Made by a program: the position numbers and the translations under genes | Notes under the pieces: generated by a model | Database searches by the model: none | The model's input: the letters and a program-made list of their open reading frames with translations, nothing else | Told to the model about the DNA's origin: nothing | NCBI GenBank assembly: GCA_013813135.1 | Contig: JACCSF010000083.1 | Location: forward strand, 1-31,906 | DNA from: Thermoleophilaceae bacterium | GTDB taxonomy: Bacteria; Actinomycetota; Thermoleophilia; Solirubrobacterales; Thermoleophilaceae | DNA: 31,906 bases | Reading direction: 5' to 3' | Part shown: piece after piece, positions 23,234-30,725 of the stretch | How the letters are laid out: the number at the start of each line of letters is the position of its first letter | Position numbering within the stretch: the first letter of the stretch is position 1

Positions 23234-25664
23234 GCAGCCGCCCTCCGATCTCCGCCAGCCCGGCCTCGATTGCCGAGCGCAGCGAGGCCACCTCCTCGTC
23301 GGTGAGCGTCCGATCCCGCGCACGGAACTCCAGCCGCAGCGCCAGTGACTTCTCGCCCTCCCCGACCTGTTCGCCGCGGTAGACGTCGAATAGCTCCACT
23401 CCGGCCAGCAGCGGACCGCCGCCCCCGCGGACCGCGGCCAGAACGGCGGCGGCGGGCGTCTCGTCGGCCACCACCACCGCGATGTCCTGCAGCACCGCCG
23501 GGAAGCTCGTGACGTCGCTGTAGACGCGCTCCGCTCCCTCTGACAACTCCGCCACGGCGTCCATGTCGATCTCGAAGCCGGCCACCGGGCCCACGAGGTC
23601 CCACTCAGCCGCCACGGACGGATGCAGCTCACCCACCCAGCCGATGTCCCGCTCGTCGGCGGCCGCGACCACAGAGGCGGCACGGCCCGGATGCAGGAAC
23701 GGCTGCCCCGCGGACTCAGGCCGCCAGGCGATGTCCGCGGCTTCCAAGACCGCCTCGACAAGCGCCCGCGAGCTGAAGAAGTCGGCCGGGCGCGGCTCGC
23801 TGCGCCACCCGCCCGGCAGCGCCTGCGTCTGAAGCACGGCCAGGTGGTGGCGCTCGAGCGCCGGCGTCGCCCCGCCGGGCGAGCCGGTCCCGGCCCTGTC
23901 CAGCGGCCCTGACGGGCGGTAAACGTGCGCGGACTCGAACAGCGCCAGCGCCGGCCGCCCGTGCGCCGCGTTGTGGTGGGCCGCGTCCAACAGCCCGGGC
24001 AGCAGCAGCGGCCGCATCACGCTCTGCTCCTCGCTCAGCGGGTTCTCCAGCCGCAGCGCCGGCTGATCGGCGATGCGCAGCCGCTCGAGCGCGCGCGGCG
24101 AAGTGAACGAGTAGGCGATGCACTCGCCGAGGCCGCGGTCGCGCAGCAGGTCCTCCACGCGGCGGTGCAGTCGCTGGTTCGGCGTAAGGCGGCCCACGGC
24201 GGCCCTGCGCGCCGGGAGCGTCGTGGGCAGCTTGTCGAGGCCGTACACGTGCGCGACCTCCTCGATCAGGTCGGCTTCGCGCTGCACGTCGCTGTCGCGC
24301 CAGGGCGGCACCGTGACGCTCACGCGCCCGTCGTCGTCGCGCGGCTCGAACCCAAGGCGGTCGAGGATGCCGTGCACCTCGTCCGCGGGCACCACCGTCC
24401 CGAGCAGCTTCGCCATCCGCTCCGGCCGCAGCTCGACCGAACGCGGCGCCAGCGGCCGCGGATACATGTCCACGGCGCTCGGCACCATGCGCGCCTCGCA
24501 GAGGTCGACCATCAGCCGCGCGGCCAGCCGCTGGGCGCGTATCGCCTGCTCGGGGTGCAGCTGCTTCTCGAAGCGCGCCGACGCCTCGGACCGAAGCCCG
24601 AGCGCCTTCGACGTCCGCATGATGTTCGGCCCCACCCAGGTGGCCGCCTCCATCAACACGCGCGTGGTCTTGTCTGAGACCTCGGAGACCTGGCCGCCCA
24701 TGATCCCGGCGATGCCGCTCGGTCCCTCGGCGTCGCAGACCAGAGCCATCTCGGAGGTGAACGCGCGCTCCGTGCCGTCGAGCGTGACCATGCGCTCGCC
24801 GTCGGCGGCCCGGCGCACGACGATGCCCCCGCCGCGCACCTCGTCGAGGTCGAACGCGTGCAGCGGCTGGGCGGTGTTGAGCATCACGTAGTTGGTGATG
24901 TCGACCACGTTCGAGATCGGGCGCTGGCCGGCGGCCGTCAGGCGCTGCTTGAGCCACAGGGGCGACGGCCCGATCTTCACGTCCTCGAACACGCGCGCCG
25001 TGAAGCGCAGGCAGATCTCGGGGTCGATCTCGATCGAGATGTGCTCGTCCGCCGAGTCGGCGCCGCGCGGCTCCGCGTCGGCCTCGGTGGGGTCCTCGGC
25101 CAGCGGAGCGGCGGTGACCGCGTGCAGGTCGCGCGCCACGCCGTACACCCCCATCAGGTCGGGCCGGTTGGGCGTGACCTCGAGCTCGAGCACCTCGTCG
25201 GCGATCGGAAGGTGCTCCGCCAGCGGCGCGCCGACGGGGACGTCGCCGTCGAGCACCATAATCCCGAGGTGATCCTCGCCGATGCCGACCTCGTCCTCGG
25301 CGAGGATCATCCCGCTCGACACCACGCCGCGCAGCTTCGCCTCGCCGAGCGTGGAGCCATCGGGCATCACCGCTCCCGGCAGCGCCACCGCCACGGTCTG
25401 GCCGGCGGACACGTTGGGCGCCCCACACACGATCGTCTGCGGCTCGCCGCGACCCACGTCGACCTTGCAGACGCTGAGCCGGTCGGCGTCAGGGTGCCGC
25501 TCGGCGTCGACCACGCGACCGGTGACGAATGCGGCCACGTCCCCGACACCGACGCGGTGCAGCCGTTCGAGCTTGTCGCCGGCCATCGTGAGCCGGTCGG
25601 CGACGTGCTGCGCGGGCCTGCCGGGGTCGCAGTACGAGCGCAGCCAGCTGAAGGGGACCCTCAT
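23226..25664 (-). CDS. pheT: Phenylalanyl-tRNA synthetase beta subunit
   Basis: PheT pairs with PheS as an (alpha-beta)2 enzyme that charges tRNA-Phe. The beta chain binds tRNA and edits mischarged tyrosine. The 812-aa product opens MRVPFSWLRSYCDPGRP. It carries a tRNA-binding OB domain (residues about 40-150, with HPDADRLSVCKVDVG and GMILAEDEVGIG), the B3/4 editing domain, B5, a catalytic-like core and the C-terminal ferredoxin-like anticodon-binding domain. That domain ends RDRTLTDEEVASLRSAIEAG. ATG 25664 overlaps the pheS stop (ATGA), giving coupled synthesis of the two chains. The gene is full length and intact. Confidence 0.97.
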   Translation of the reverse strand: MRVPFSWLRSYCDPGRPAQHVADRLTMAGDKLERLHRVGVGDVAAFVTGRVVDAERHPDADRLSVCKVDVGRGEPQTIVCGAPNVSAGQTVAVALPGAVMPDGSTLGEAKLRGVVSSGMILAEDEVGIGEDHLGIMVLDGDVPVGAPLAEHLPIADEVLELEVTPNRPDLMGVYGVARDLHAVTAAPLAEDPTEADAEPRGADSADEHISIEIDPEICLRFTARVFEDVKIGPSPLWLKQRLTAAGQRPISNVVDITNYVMLNTAQPLHAFDLDEVRGGGIVVRRAADGERMVTLDGTERAFTSEMALVCDAEGPSGIAGIMGGQVSEVSDKTTRVLMEAATWVGPNIMRTSKALGLRSEASARFEKQLHPEQAIRAQRLAARLMVDLCEARMVPSAVDMYPRPLAPRSVELRPERMAKLLGTVVPADEVHGILDRLGFEPRDDDGRVSVTVPPWRDSDVQREADLIEEVAHVYGLDKLPTTLPARRAAVGRLTPNQRLHRRVEDLLRDRGLGECIAYSFTSPRALERLRIADQPALRLENPLSEEQSVMRPLLLPGLLDAAHHNAAHGRPALALFESAHVYRPSGPLDRAGTGSPGGATPALERHHLAVLQTQALPGGWRSEPRPADFFSSRALVEAVLEAADIAWRPESAGQPFLHPGRAASVVAAADERDIGWVGELHPSVAAEWDLVGPVAGFEIDMDAVAELSEGAERVYSDVTSFPAVLQDIAVVVADETPAAAVLAAVRGGGGPLLAGVELFDVYRGEQVGEGEKSLALRLEFRARDRTLTDEEVASLRSAIEAGLAEIGGRLRG

Positions 25665-26719
25665 GGCCCGGCCCCGAACTGCTCCAGCAGGCGCAGGTCG
25701 TTGTCGAACAGCATGCGCAGGTCGGGCACCTGGTACACGAGCATTGCGATGCGCTCGATGCCCATCCCCCAGGCGAAGCCCTGCACGCGCTCCTTGTCGT
25801 AGCCGCTGCCGACCACGTAGTCGAGCACGTTGGGGTCGACCATCCCCGAGCCGAGGATCTCGATCCAGCCCTCGCCCTTGCACGTCGGACAACGCTCCGA
25901 GCCCTCGTAGCCGGTGCCGCCGCAGCGGAAGCAGGACACGTCCACCTCCACGCTCGGCTCGGTGAACGGGAAGTAGCCCGGGCGCAGACGCACGTCGGTG
26001 TGTTCGCCGAACATCTGCCGGGCGAACGCGAGCAACGTGCCCTGGAGATCGGCCAGCGTGAGGTCCTCGTCGATAGCCAGGCCCTCGAGCTGGTGGAACA
26101 TCGGCACGTGCGTGGCGTCCGGCGTGTCGGGGCGGTACACGCGCCCCGGGACGACGATGTAGATGGGCGGCTCCTTGAGCTCCATGGCGCGCACCTGCAT
26201 CGGCGACGTGTGCGTGCGCAGCAGCACCTGTTCGGCCAGGTAGAACGTGTCCTGCGGCAGCCGGGCCGGGTGCTCGGGCGGGTGGTTGAGCGCGGTGAAG
26301 TTGTAGTACTCGTACTCGATCTCCGGGCCCTCCACGACGGAGAAGCCGAGGCCCACGAAGATGTCCTCCATCCGGCGCCGGATCTGCGAGACGAGGTGCA
26401 GGTGGCCGACCGGGACCGGCGGGTCGCCGGGCAGGGTGACGTCCACGTGGTCCTCGGTCAGGCGCTGGTCGAGCTCGGAGGCGTCGAGCTCCGCCGTCCG
26501 CCGCTCCAGCAGGCCCTCGAGCGCGCGCCGCACCTCGTTCGCCTGCTTGCCGACGGGGCCGCGCTCGTCCGGCCGCAGCTCGCCGATCGAGCGCAGCGCC
26601 TGCGTGAGCTCCGACTTGCGGCCCAGGTAGCGGACCCGCAGCTCCTCCAGCTCTGCGGCAGAGCCGGCGGCCCCCACGGCAGCCTCGGCTTCGGTGCGCA
26701 GCTGGGCGAGGTCAGCCAT
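25661..26719 (-). CDS. pheS: Phenylalanyl-tRNA synthetase alpha subunit
   Basis: This is the catalytic chain of PheRS. The 352-aa protein has an N-terminal coiled coil (residues 1-90) and class-II motifs: FSVVEGPEIEYEYYNFTALN, RTHTSPMQVRAM, PGRVYRPDTPDATHVPMFHQ and GMGIERIAMLVYQVPDLR near the end. A four-cysteine insertion CFRCGGTGYEGSERCPTC near residues 263-280 suggests a small zinc knuckle before the strand EGWIEILGSGMVDP. ATG 26719 follows trmH by 11 bp. TAGGAT 8 nt upstream can be read either as a weak ribosome site or as a leaderless -10. Confidence 0.96.
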   Translation of the reverse strand: MADLAQLRTEAEAAVGAAGSAAELEELRVRYLGRKSELTQALRSIGELRPDERGPVGKQANEVRRALEGLLERRTAELDASELDQRLTEDHVDVTLPGDPPVPVGHLHLVSQIRRRMEDIFVGLGFSVVEGPEIEYEYYNFTALNHPPEHPARLPQDTFYLAEQVLLRTHTSPMQVRAMELKEPPIYIVVPGRVYRPDTPDATHVPMFHQLEGLAIDEDLTLADLQGTLLAFARQMFGEHTDVRLRPGYFPFTEPSVEVDVSCFRCGGTGYEGSERCPTCKGEGWIEILGSGMVDPNVLDYVVGSGYDKERVQGFAWGMGIERIAMLVYQVPDLRMLFDNDLRLLEQFGAGP

Positions 26720-26730
26720 GGGCGGCCATC

Positions 26731-27453
26731 CTAAGCGCGAACGCGCGGGCTCGGCCCGCGCGGCCGCGTTCGATTTGCCGCCTCGTAGAGCGCGACCGTC
26801 GCCGCCATCGCCACGTTCAGCGACTCAGGGCCGGTGGCGCGCAGCGGGATCCGTGCCGTGGCGTCCGCCTCGCCGCGCAGCTCTTCCGGCAGGCCTTCGC
26901 GCTCCGCCCCGAGGCACAGAACGGCGGGCGGTGCGAGCTCGCCGGCGAGCTCGGCGAGAGTCGCGGAGGCCGATGCGTCGAGGGCCACGCGGGTGCCGGA
27001 CAGCTCGCGAAAGTCGGCCCGGGCGGGCGGGCGCGCGAACAGCGAGCCCATCGTGGCGCGCACCGCCTTCGGCGAGAACGGGTCGGCGCAGCCGGGACCG
27101 AGGATGACCGGGCCGTCGGCGAGCGCGTGGGCCGAGCGGATGACCGCGCCCACGTTGCCGGGGTCCTCCACACCGTGCAGCCAAACGCTCAGGTCGCCGC
27201 CCGGCTCGCCCCAGCGCCGCTCGTAGACGCCGATCACCCGGCTGCCGGAACCGAGCGCGCTGACGGCCGCCAGCAGCTCCGGCTCCACGTCGTCGCCGGC
27301 GCGCAGCACGAAGGTCGGCTCCCGGCCGGCGCGCTCCGCCGCCTTCACGAGGTCCTCCCCCTCGGCGACGAACAGGCCGAGCTTCTCGCGCCAGCGCTTC
27401 TGGGCGAGCTTGCGGATCGTCTTCAGCTTGTCGTTGTCGGGCGATCGGATCAT
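26731..27453 (-). CDS. TrmH/SpoU-family RNA 2'-O-methyltransferase
   Basis: The 240-aa SPOUT methyltransferase has an N-terminal L30e-like substrate domain (IRKLAQKRWREKLGLFVAEG, residues 13-32) and the three knot motifs. These are HGVEDPGNVGAVIRSA near 92-107, VLCLGAEREGLP near 177-188 and IPLRATGPESLNVAMAATVAL near 205-225. The location before pheS matches tsnR of actinobacteria, the thiostrepton-resistance-type relatives, but the modified nucleotide (rRNA or tRNA) cannot be assigned. ATG 27453 lies 6 bp past the U-tract of a terminator, with no Shine-Dalgarno and no -10 in between, so its expression signal is unclear. Read-through is likely. Confidence 0.92.
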   Translation of the reverse strand: MIRSPDNDKLKTIRKLAQKRWREKLGLFVAEGEDLVKAAERAGREPTFVLRAGDDVEPELLAAVSALGSGSRVIGVYERRWGEPGGDLSVWLHGVEDPGNVGAVIRSAHALADGPVILGPGCADPFSPKAVRATMGSLFARPPARADFRELSGTRVALDASASATLAELAGELAPPAVLCLGAEREGLPEELRGEADATARIPLRATGPESLNVAMAATVALYEAANRTRPRGPSPRVRA

Positions 27454-27459
27454 GGAACG

Positions 27460-27484
27460 AAAAAGGGCGCCTCTGAGGGCGCCC
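27460..27484 (-). terminator. Intrinsic terminator after rplT, abutting trmH
   Basis: On the minus strand GGGCGCC-CTCAGA-GGCGCCC forms a 7-bp GC stem. It is followed directly by TTTTT. It ends the infC-rpmI-rplT part and stops 6 bp before the trmH start codon. Confidence 0.85.
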
Positions 27485-27510
27485 GGGAGAAGTTCGGTTC
27501 CGTGGTCGCG

Positions 27511-27870
27511 CTAAGCGGCCACGGCCTCCCGGGCCCGCTCGGCAAAACGTCGGAACATCTCGGGATCTCGCACGGCGATGTCGGCCAACACCTTGCGGTC
27601 GACCTCGATGCCAGCCTCCTTGAGGCCGTGCATGAACTGGCTGTAGGACATCCCCTCCTGCCGGGCGGCCGCGTTGATGCGCACGATCCACAGGCGCCGG
27701 AAGTCGCGCTTGCGGTTGCGGCGGTCGCGGTAGGCGTACGAGTCCGCCTTGAGCAGGGCCTCCTTGGCCCGCTTGTAGCTCTTCGAGGCCTGGCCGCGAT
27801 ACCCCTTGGCCCGCTCGAGCGTCTCACGGCGCTTCTTGCGCCCGTGTACTGACCGCTTGACCCGGCTCAC
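27511..27870 (-). CDS. rplT: 50S ribosomal protein L20
   Basis: L20 is an early 23S-binding assembly protein and, in several bacteria, a repressor of its own operon. The 119-aa chain has the family start RVKRSVHGRKKRRETLERAK, RGQASKSYKRAKEALLKADS and the C-terminal globular part WIVRINAAARQEGMSYSQFM with DPEMFRRFAERAREA. GTG 27870 overlaps the rpmI stop (GTGA). It is followed by the terminator at 27460-27484. Confidence 0.98.
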   Translation of the reverse strand: MSRVKRSVHGRKKRRETLERAKGYRGQASKSYKRAKEALLKADSYAYRDRRNRKRDFRRLWIVRINAAARQEGMSYSQFMHGLKEAGIEVDRKVLADIAVRDPEMFRRFAERAREAVAA

Positions 27871-28061
27871 TTGTGCAGCAGCCTCTCGACCCGCTTGTGG
27901 TCCTGCGGCGCGACCTCGACGGGCCGGCCCAGGTGGCGCTTGCGCTTGGCGCTCTTCTTCCCGAGGTTGTGGCTCGTGAAGGAGTGCCGCGCGCGCAGCT
28001 TGCCAGAGGCGGTCTTGCGGAACCGCTTCTTGGCGCCCGAGTGGGTCTTCATCTTCGGCAT
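27867..28061 (-). CDS. rpmI: 50S ribosomal protein L35
   Basis: The 64-aa basic protein MPKMKTHSGAKKRFRKTASG then RHSFTSHNLGKKSAKRKR is the standard L35 sequence. ATG 28061 is chosen because the family starts MPKMKTH; an in-frame extension to 28133 falls in the structured leader. No good Shine-Dalgarno is present (only AGG about 8 nt upstream). Initiation may depend on the leader fold between infC and rpmI. Confidence 0.98.
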   Translation of the reverse strand: MPKMKTHSGAKKRFRKTASGKLRARHSFTSHNLGKKSAKRKRHLGRPVEVAPQDHKRVERLLHK

Positions 28062-28082
28062 GGACGGCCTATTGAAGCAGAC

Positions 28083-28152
28083 GGCCGCGGAGCCTTCCCG
28101 CCCCGAACGCCCCGCCCCGCGCGTGCGCCGCATGGCACGTCGCTCCGCGGCC
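28083..28152 (-). promoter_or_regulatory. Structured leader between infC and rpmI (11-bp inverted repeat)
   Basis: On the plus strand GGCCGCGGAGC (28083-28093) and GCTCCGCGGCC (28142-28152) are perfect complements across 48 nt. A nested CGTGC/GCACG hairpin lies at 28122-28139. The outer stem begins immediately after the infC stop, and no U-tract follows. It resembles in position the ribosomal-protein leaders where L20 represses rpmI-rplT. The fold is seen; L20 binding is inferred. Confidence 0.5.
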
Positions 28153-28734
28153 TCAGGAGACCGCCGCCTGCTCGTCCGGCTGCGGCTTCTTTTTGTTCGG
28201 TGCGAGCAGCATGGTCATGTTGCGGCCGTCCTGCTGGGGATGCTGCTCGATCGTGCCGAGCTCCGCGACGTCGTCGGCAAGCCGCATCAGCAGCGCCTCG
28301 CCGCGCTCCGGGTGGCTCTGCTCGCGTCCGCGGAACATGATCGTGACCTTCACGCGGTCTTCGCCGCGCAGGAACCGGACCACGTGGTTCTTCTTGGTCT
28401 CGTAGTCGTTGGTCGCGATCTTCGGCCGAAGCTTGATCTCGCGCACGTTGACCTGCTTTTGGTGGCGGCGCGCGGCCTTCGCCTTCTGTTCCTGCTCGTA
28501 CTTGTACTTCGAGTAGTCGAGCACCCGGCACACCGGCGGGCGGGCATCGGGCGCCACCTCGACCAGGTCGAGGTCGCGCTCCTGCGCGTAGCGGAGCGCC
28601 TGCGCCGTGTCGACGATGCCGATCTGGTTACCGTCCTCGCCAACGAGGCGGACCTGAGGGACGCGGATCCGTTCGTTGATCCGTGTCTCGTCGCGCTCGG
28701 GGGGGCGCCGATCGAACTTCCGCGGGATCGGCAC
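28153..28734 (-). CDS. infC: Translation initiation factor IF-3
   Basis: IF-3 keeps 30S subunits free and checks start-codon pairing. The 193-aa protein has the N-domain (INERIRVPQVRLVGEDGNQI, about residues 18-37, then ARPPVCRVLDYSKYKYEQ), the lysine-rich linker KAKAARRHQKQVN and the C-domain (VKVTIMFRGREQSHPERG). A Gln/Lys tail follows (NKKKPQPDEQAAV). The start is GTG 28734, preceded by a CTA codon and no Shine-Dalgarno. Weak or unusual starts are known in infC genes as a self-regulation device. The 65-bp gap after thrS has no clear promoter or terminator; GGATACAT near 28770 is a poor -10. Confidence 0.97.
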   Translation of the reverse strand: MPIPRKFDRRPPERDETRINERIRVPQVRLVGEDGNQIGIVDTAQALRYAQERDLDLVEVAPDARPPVCRVLDYSKYKYEQEQKAKAARRHQKQVNVREIKLRPKIATNDYETKKNHVVRFLRGEDRVKVTIMFRGREQSHPERGEALLMRLADDVAELGTIEQHPQQDGRNMTMLLAPNKKKPQPDEQAAVS

Positions 28735-28799
28735 TAGGTGAAGCTTTGCCCAGCCGTCAAAGCGCGCAGATGTATCCGTACGTCATTCGCTTTGCGATG

Positions 28800-30725
28800 T
28801 TAGCGCCTATCCGCGATCTCGTGGAGGGCGCGCTCGCCGAATTCCGCGAGCGGCTGGGCGCCTTGATCGCCCTCACGGTGGCGCCGCACCGCGAGCGCTC
28901 CGGACTCCTGCTCGGCATCGCCGACCACGAGCATGTAGGGCACCTTCAGCACCTCGGCCTCGCGGATCTTCTTCTTGATCGATTCCGAGCGCTCGTCCAC
29001 CTGCACCCGCAGGCCGGCCTCGCGCAGCGACTCGGCGGACCGGCGCGCATAGTCGAGGTGGCGGTCGGAGATCGGCAGCACGATCGCCTGCACGGGCGCC
29101 AGCCAGAGCGGAAACTCGCCCGCGTAGTGCTCGATCAGGATGCCTATGAAGCGCTCGAACGAGCCCATCAGCGCGCGGTGGATCATCACCGGCCGGTGCT
29201 CGGCGTTGTCCGCCCCCGTGTAGGCGAGCTCGAAGCGCTCGGGCATGTAGTAATCGAGCTGCACGGTGCCGAGCTGCCACGAGCGTCCGATCGCGTCCGT
29301 GATGTGGGCGTCGACCTTGGGCCCGTAGAAGGCGCCGTCGCCCTCGTTCAAGTCGTATTCCAGGCCGTTCTTCTCGAGCGTGCGCTGCAGAGCCGCCTCC
29401 GCCTTGTCCCACATCTCGTCGGTGCCGACCCGCTTCTCCGGCCGCGTGGACAGCTCCAGCCGCGGCTTCAGGCCGAACTGCTCGTAGATGTAGAAGCCGA
29501 AGTCGAGACAGCGCAGCGCCTCCTCCTCGAGCTGGTCCTCGGTGCAGAACACGTGCGCGTCGTCCTGGGTGATGTGGCGCACCCGCAGCACGCCGTGGAG
29601 CGTGCCGCTCGGCTCGTGGCGATGGACGAGGCCCTGCTCTGCCAGCCGGATCGGCAGGTCACGGTAGGAGCGCTGCTCGTGCTTGTAGATCTGGCAGTGG
29701 GCCGGGCAGTTCATTGGCTTCAGCCCCATCGTGCGGCCCTCGACCTCGGTGAAGTACATGTTGTCGCGGTAGACGTCCCAGTGGCCGGAGCGCTTCCAGA
29801 GGTCGACGTCGTAGAGGATCGGCGTGCGCACCTCGGTGTAGCCGCGCTCGACGTTGGTCGAGCGCCAGAGGCTGGTCAGCTCGTTCCAGATGTGCGTCCC
29901 GTTGGGCAGCCAGAAAGGCGAGCCGGGCGACAGGTCGGAGAGCATGAACAGCGACAGCTCGCGGCCGAGCTTGCGGTGGTCGCGTGCGCGCGCCTCCTCG
30001 AGCCGCTCGACATGCTCCTCCAGCTGCTCCTTCGAGAGGAAGGCGGTGCCGTAGATGCGGGTGAGCATCTGCCGCGCGGCGTCGCCGCGCCAATAGGCAC
30101 CCGCCACGCTCGTGAGCTTGAACGCCTTGATGCGCCTGGTGCCGGGGGCGTGCGGGCCGCGGCAGAGATCTGTGAAGGGGCCGTTGCGGTACAGCGAGAC
30201 GGTCTCGACAGGGTGGGCGGGATCGGCATCCCGGATCAGGTCCTCGATCAGCTCGACCTTGTAGTCCTGGCCCTCAGCGCGGAAGCGCTCGATCGCCTCC
30301 TCGACCGGGACGTCCGTGCGCTCGAAATGCTCATCGGCGGAGATGTGCTCGCGCATCTTCTGCTCGATGCGCTCGAAGTCCTCGTCCGAGACCTTGACGC
30401 CATCAGGGAACTCGAAGTCGTAGTAGAAGCCGTCGGCGATCGGCGGCCCGATCGAGATCTTCACGCCCGGATAGAGCTCCATCACGGCCGTGGCCAGCAC
30501 GTGGGCGGCGTCGTGTCGGATCAGCCAGAGCGCGTCGGGGTCCTTGGCGGTGACGATCTCCACCGGGCCTTCCTCGAGCGGCGCGTCGAGGTCGCGCAGG
30601 TCGCCGTTTTGGCGCACCCCGAGCGCGGCGCGGGCCAGGCCCTCGCCGATCGCGCGGGCGGCGTCGGCGCCGGTGGCGCCCTCGGGGAGCTCGAGCGGGG
30701 AGCCGTCGGGAAGCGTGACCTTCAT
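28800..30725 (-). CDS. thrS: Threonyl-tRNA synthetase
   Basis: ThrS charges tRNA-Thr. The 641-aa protein has the N-terminal TGS domain (1-60) and the editing second-additional domain, with H71 and H75 of HDAAH. The class-II core follows, with the zinc-site cysteine in MNCPAHCQIYK, RVRHITQDDAHVFC and the GADNAEHRPVMIHRALMGSF motif. It ends with an anticodon-binding domain (LPISDRHLDYARRSAESLRE). Domains and length are complete. ATG 30725 overlaps the stop of the glycosyltransferase-like gene (ATGA), so thrS translation is tied to a non-translation gene. It leads infC-rpmI-rplT, a common order. Confidence 0.97.
   Translation of the reverse strand: MKVTLPDGSPLELPEGATGADAARAIGEGLARAALGVRQNGDLRDLDAPLEEGPVEIVTAKDPDALWLIRHDAAHVLATAVMELYPGVKISIGPPIADGFYYDFEFPDGVKVSDEDFERIEQKMREHISADEHFERTDVPVEEAIERFRAEGQDYKVELIEDLIRDADPAHPVETVSLYRNGPFTDLCRGPHAPGTRRIKAFKLTSVAGAYWRGDAARQMLTRIYGTAFLSKEQLEEHVERLEEARARDHRKLGRELSLFMLSDLSPGSPFWLPNGTHIWNELTSLWRSTNVERGYTEVRTPILYDVDLWKRSGHWDVYRDNMYFTEVEGRTMGLKPMNCPAHCQIYKHEQRSYRDLPIRLAEQGLVHRHEPSGTLHGVLRVRHITQDDAHVFCTEDQLEEEALRCLDFGFYIYEQFGLKPRLELSTRPEKRVGTDEMWDKAEAALQRTLEKNGLEYDLNEGDGAFYGPKVDAHITDAIGRSWQLGTVQLDYYMPERFELAYTGADNAEHRPVMIHRALMGSFERFIGILIEHYAGEFPLWLAPVQAIVLPISDRHLDYARRSAESLREAGLRVQVDERSESIKKKIREAEVLKVPYMLVVGDAEQESGALAVRRHREGDQGAQPLAEFGERALHEIADRR

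Noticed and set aside
27454..27510. T-box or amino-acid attenuator before trmH-pheS
   Set aside because: Only 57 bp, no T-box specifier structure and no leader peptide rich in Phe or Arg codons; a plain terminator hairpin is all that is visible.
28062..28152. tRNA gene between infC and rpmI
   Set aside because: No TTCGA-type T-loop or cloverleaf; the symmetry is a long-range 11-bp repeat instead.
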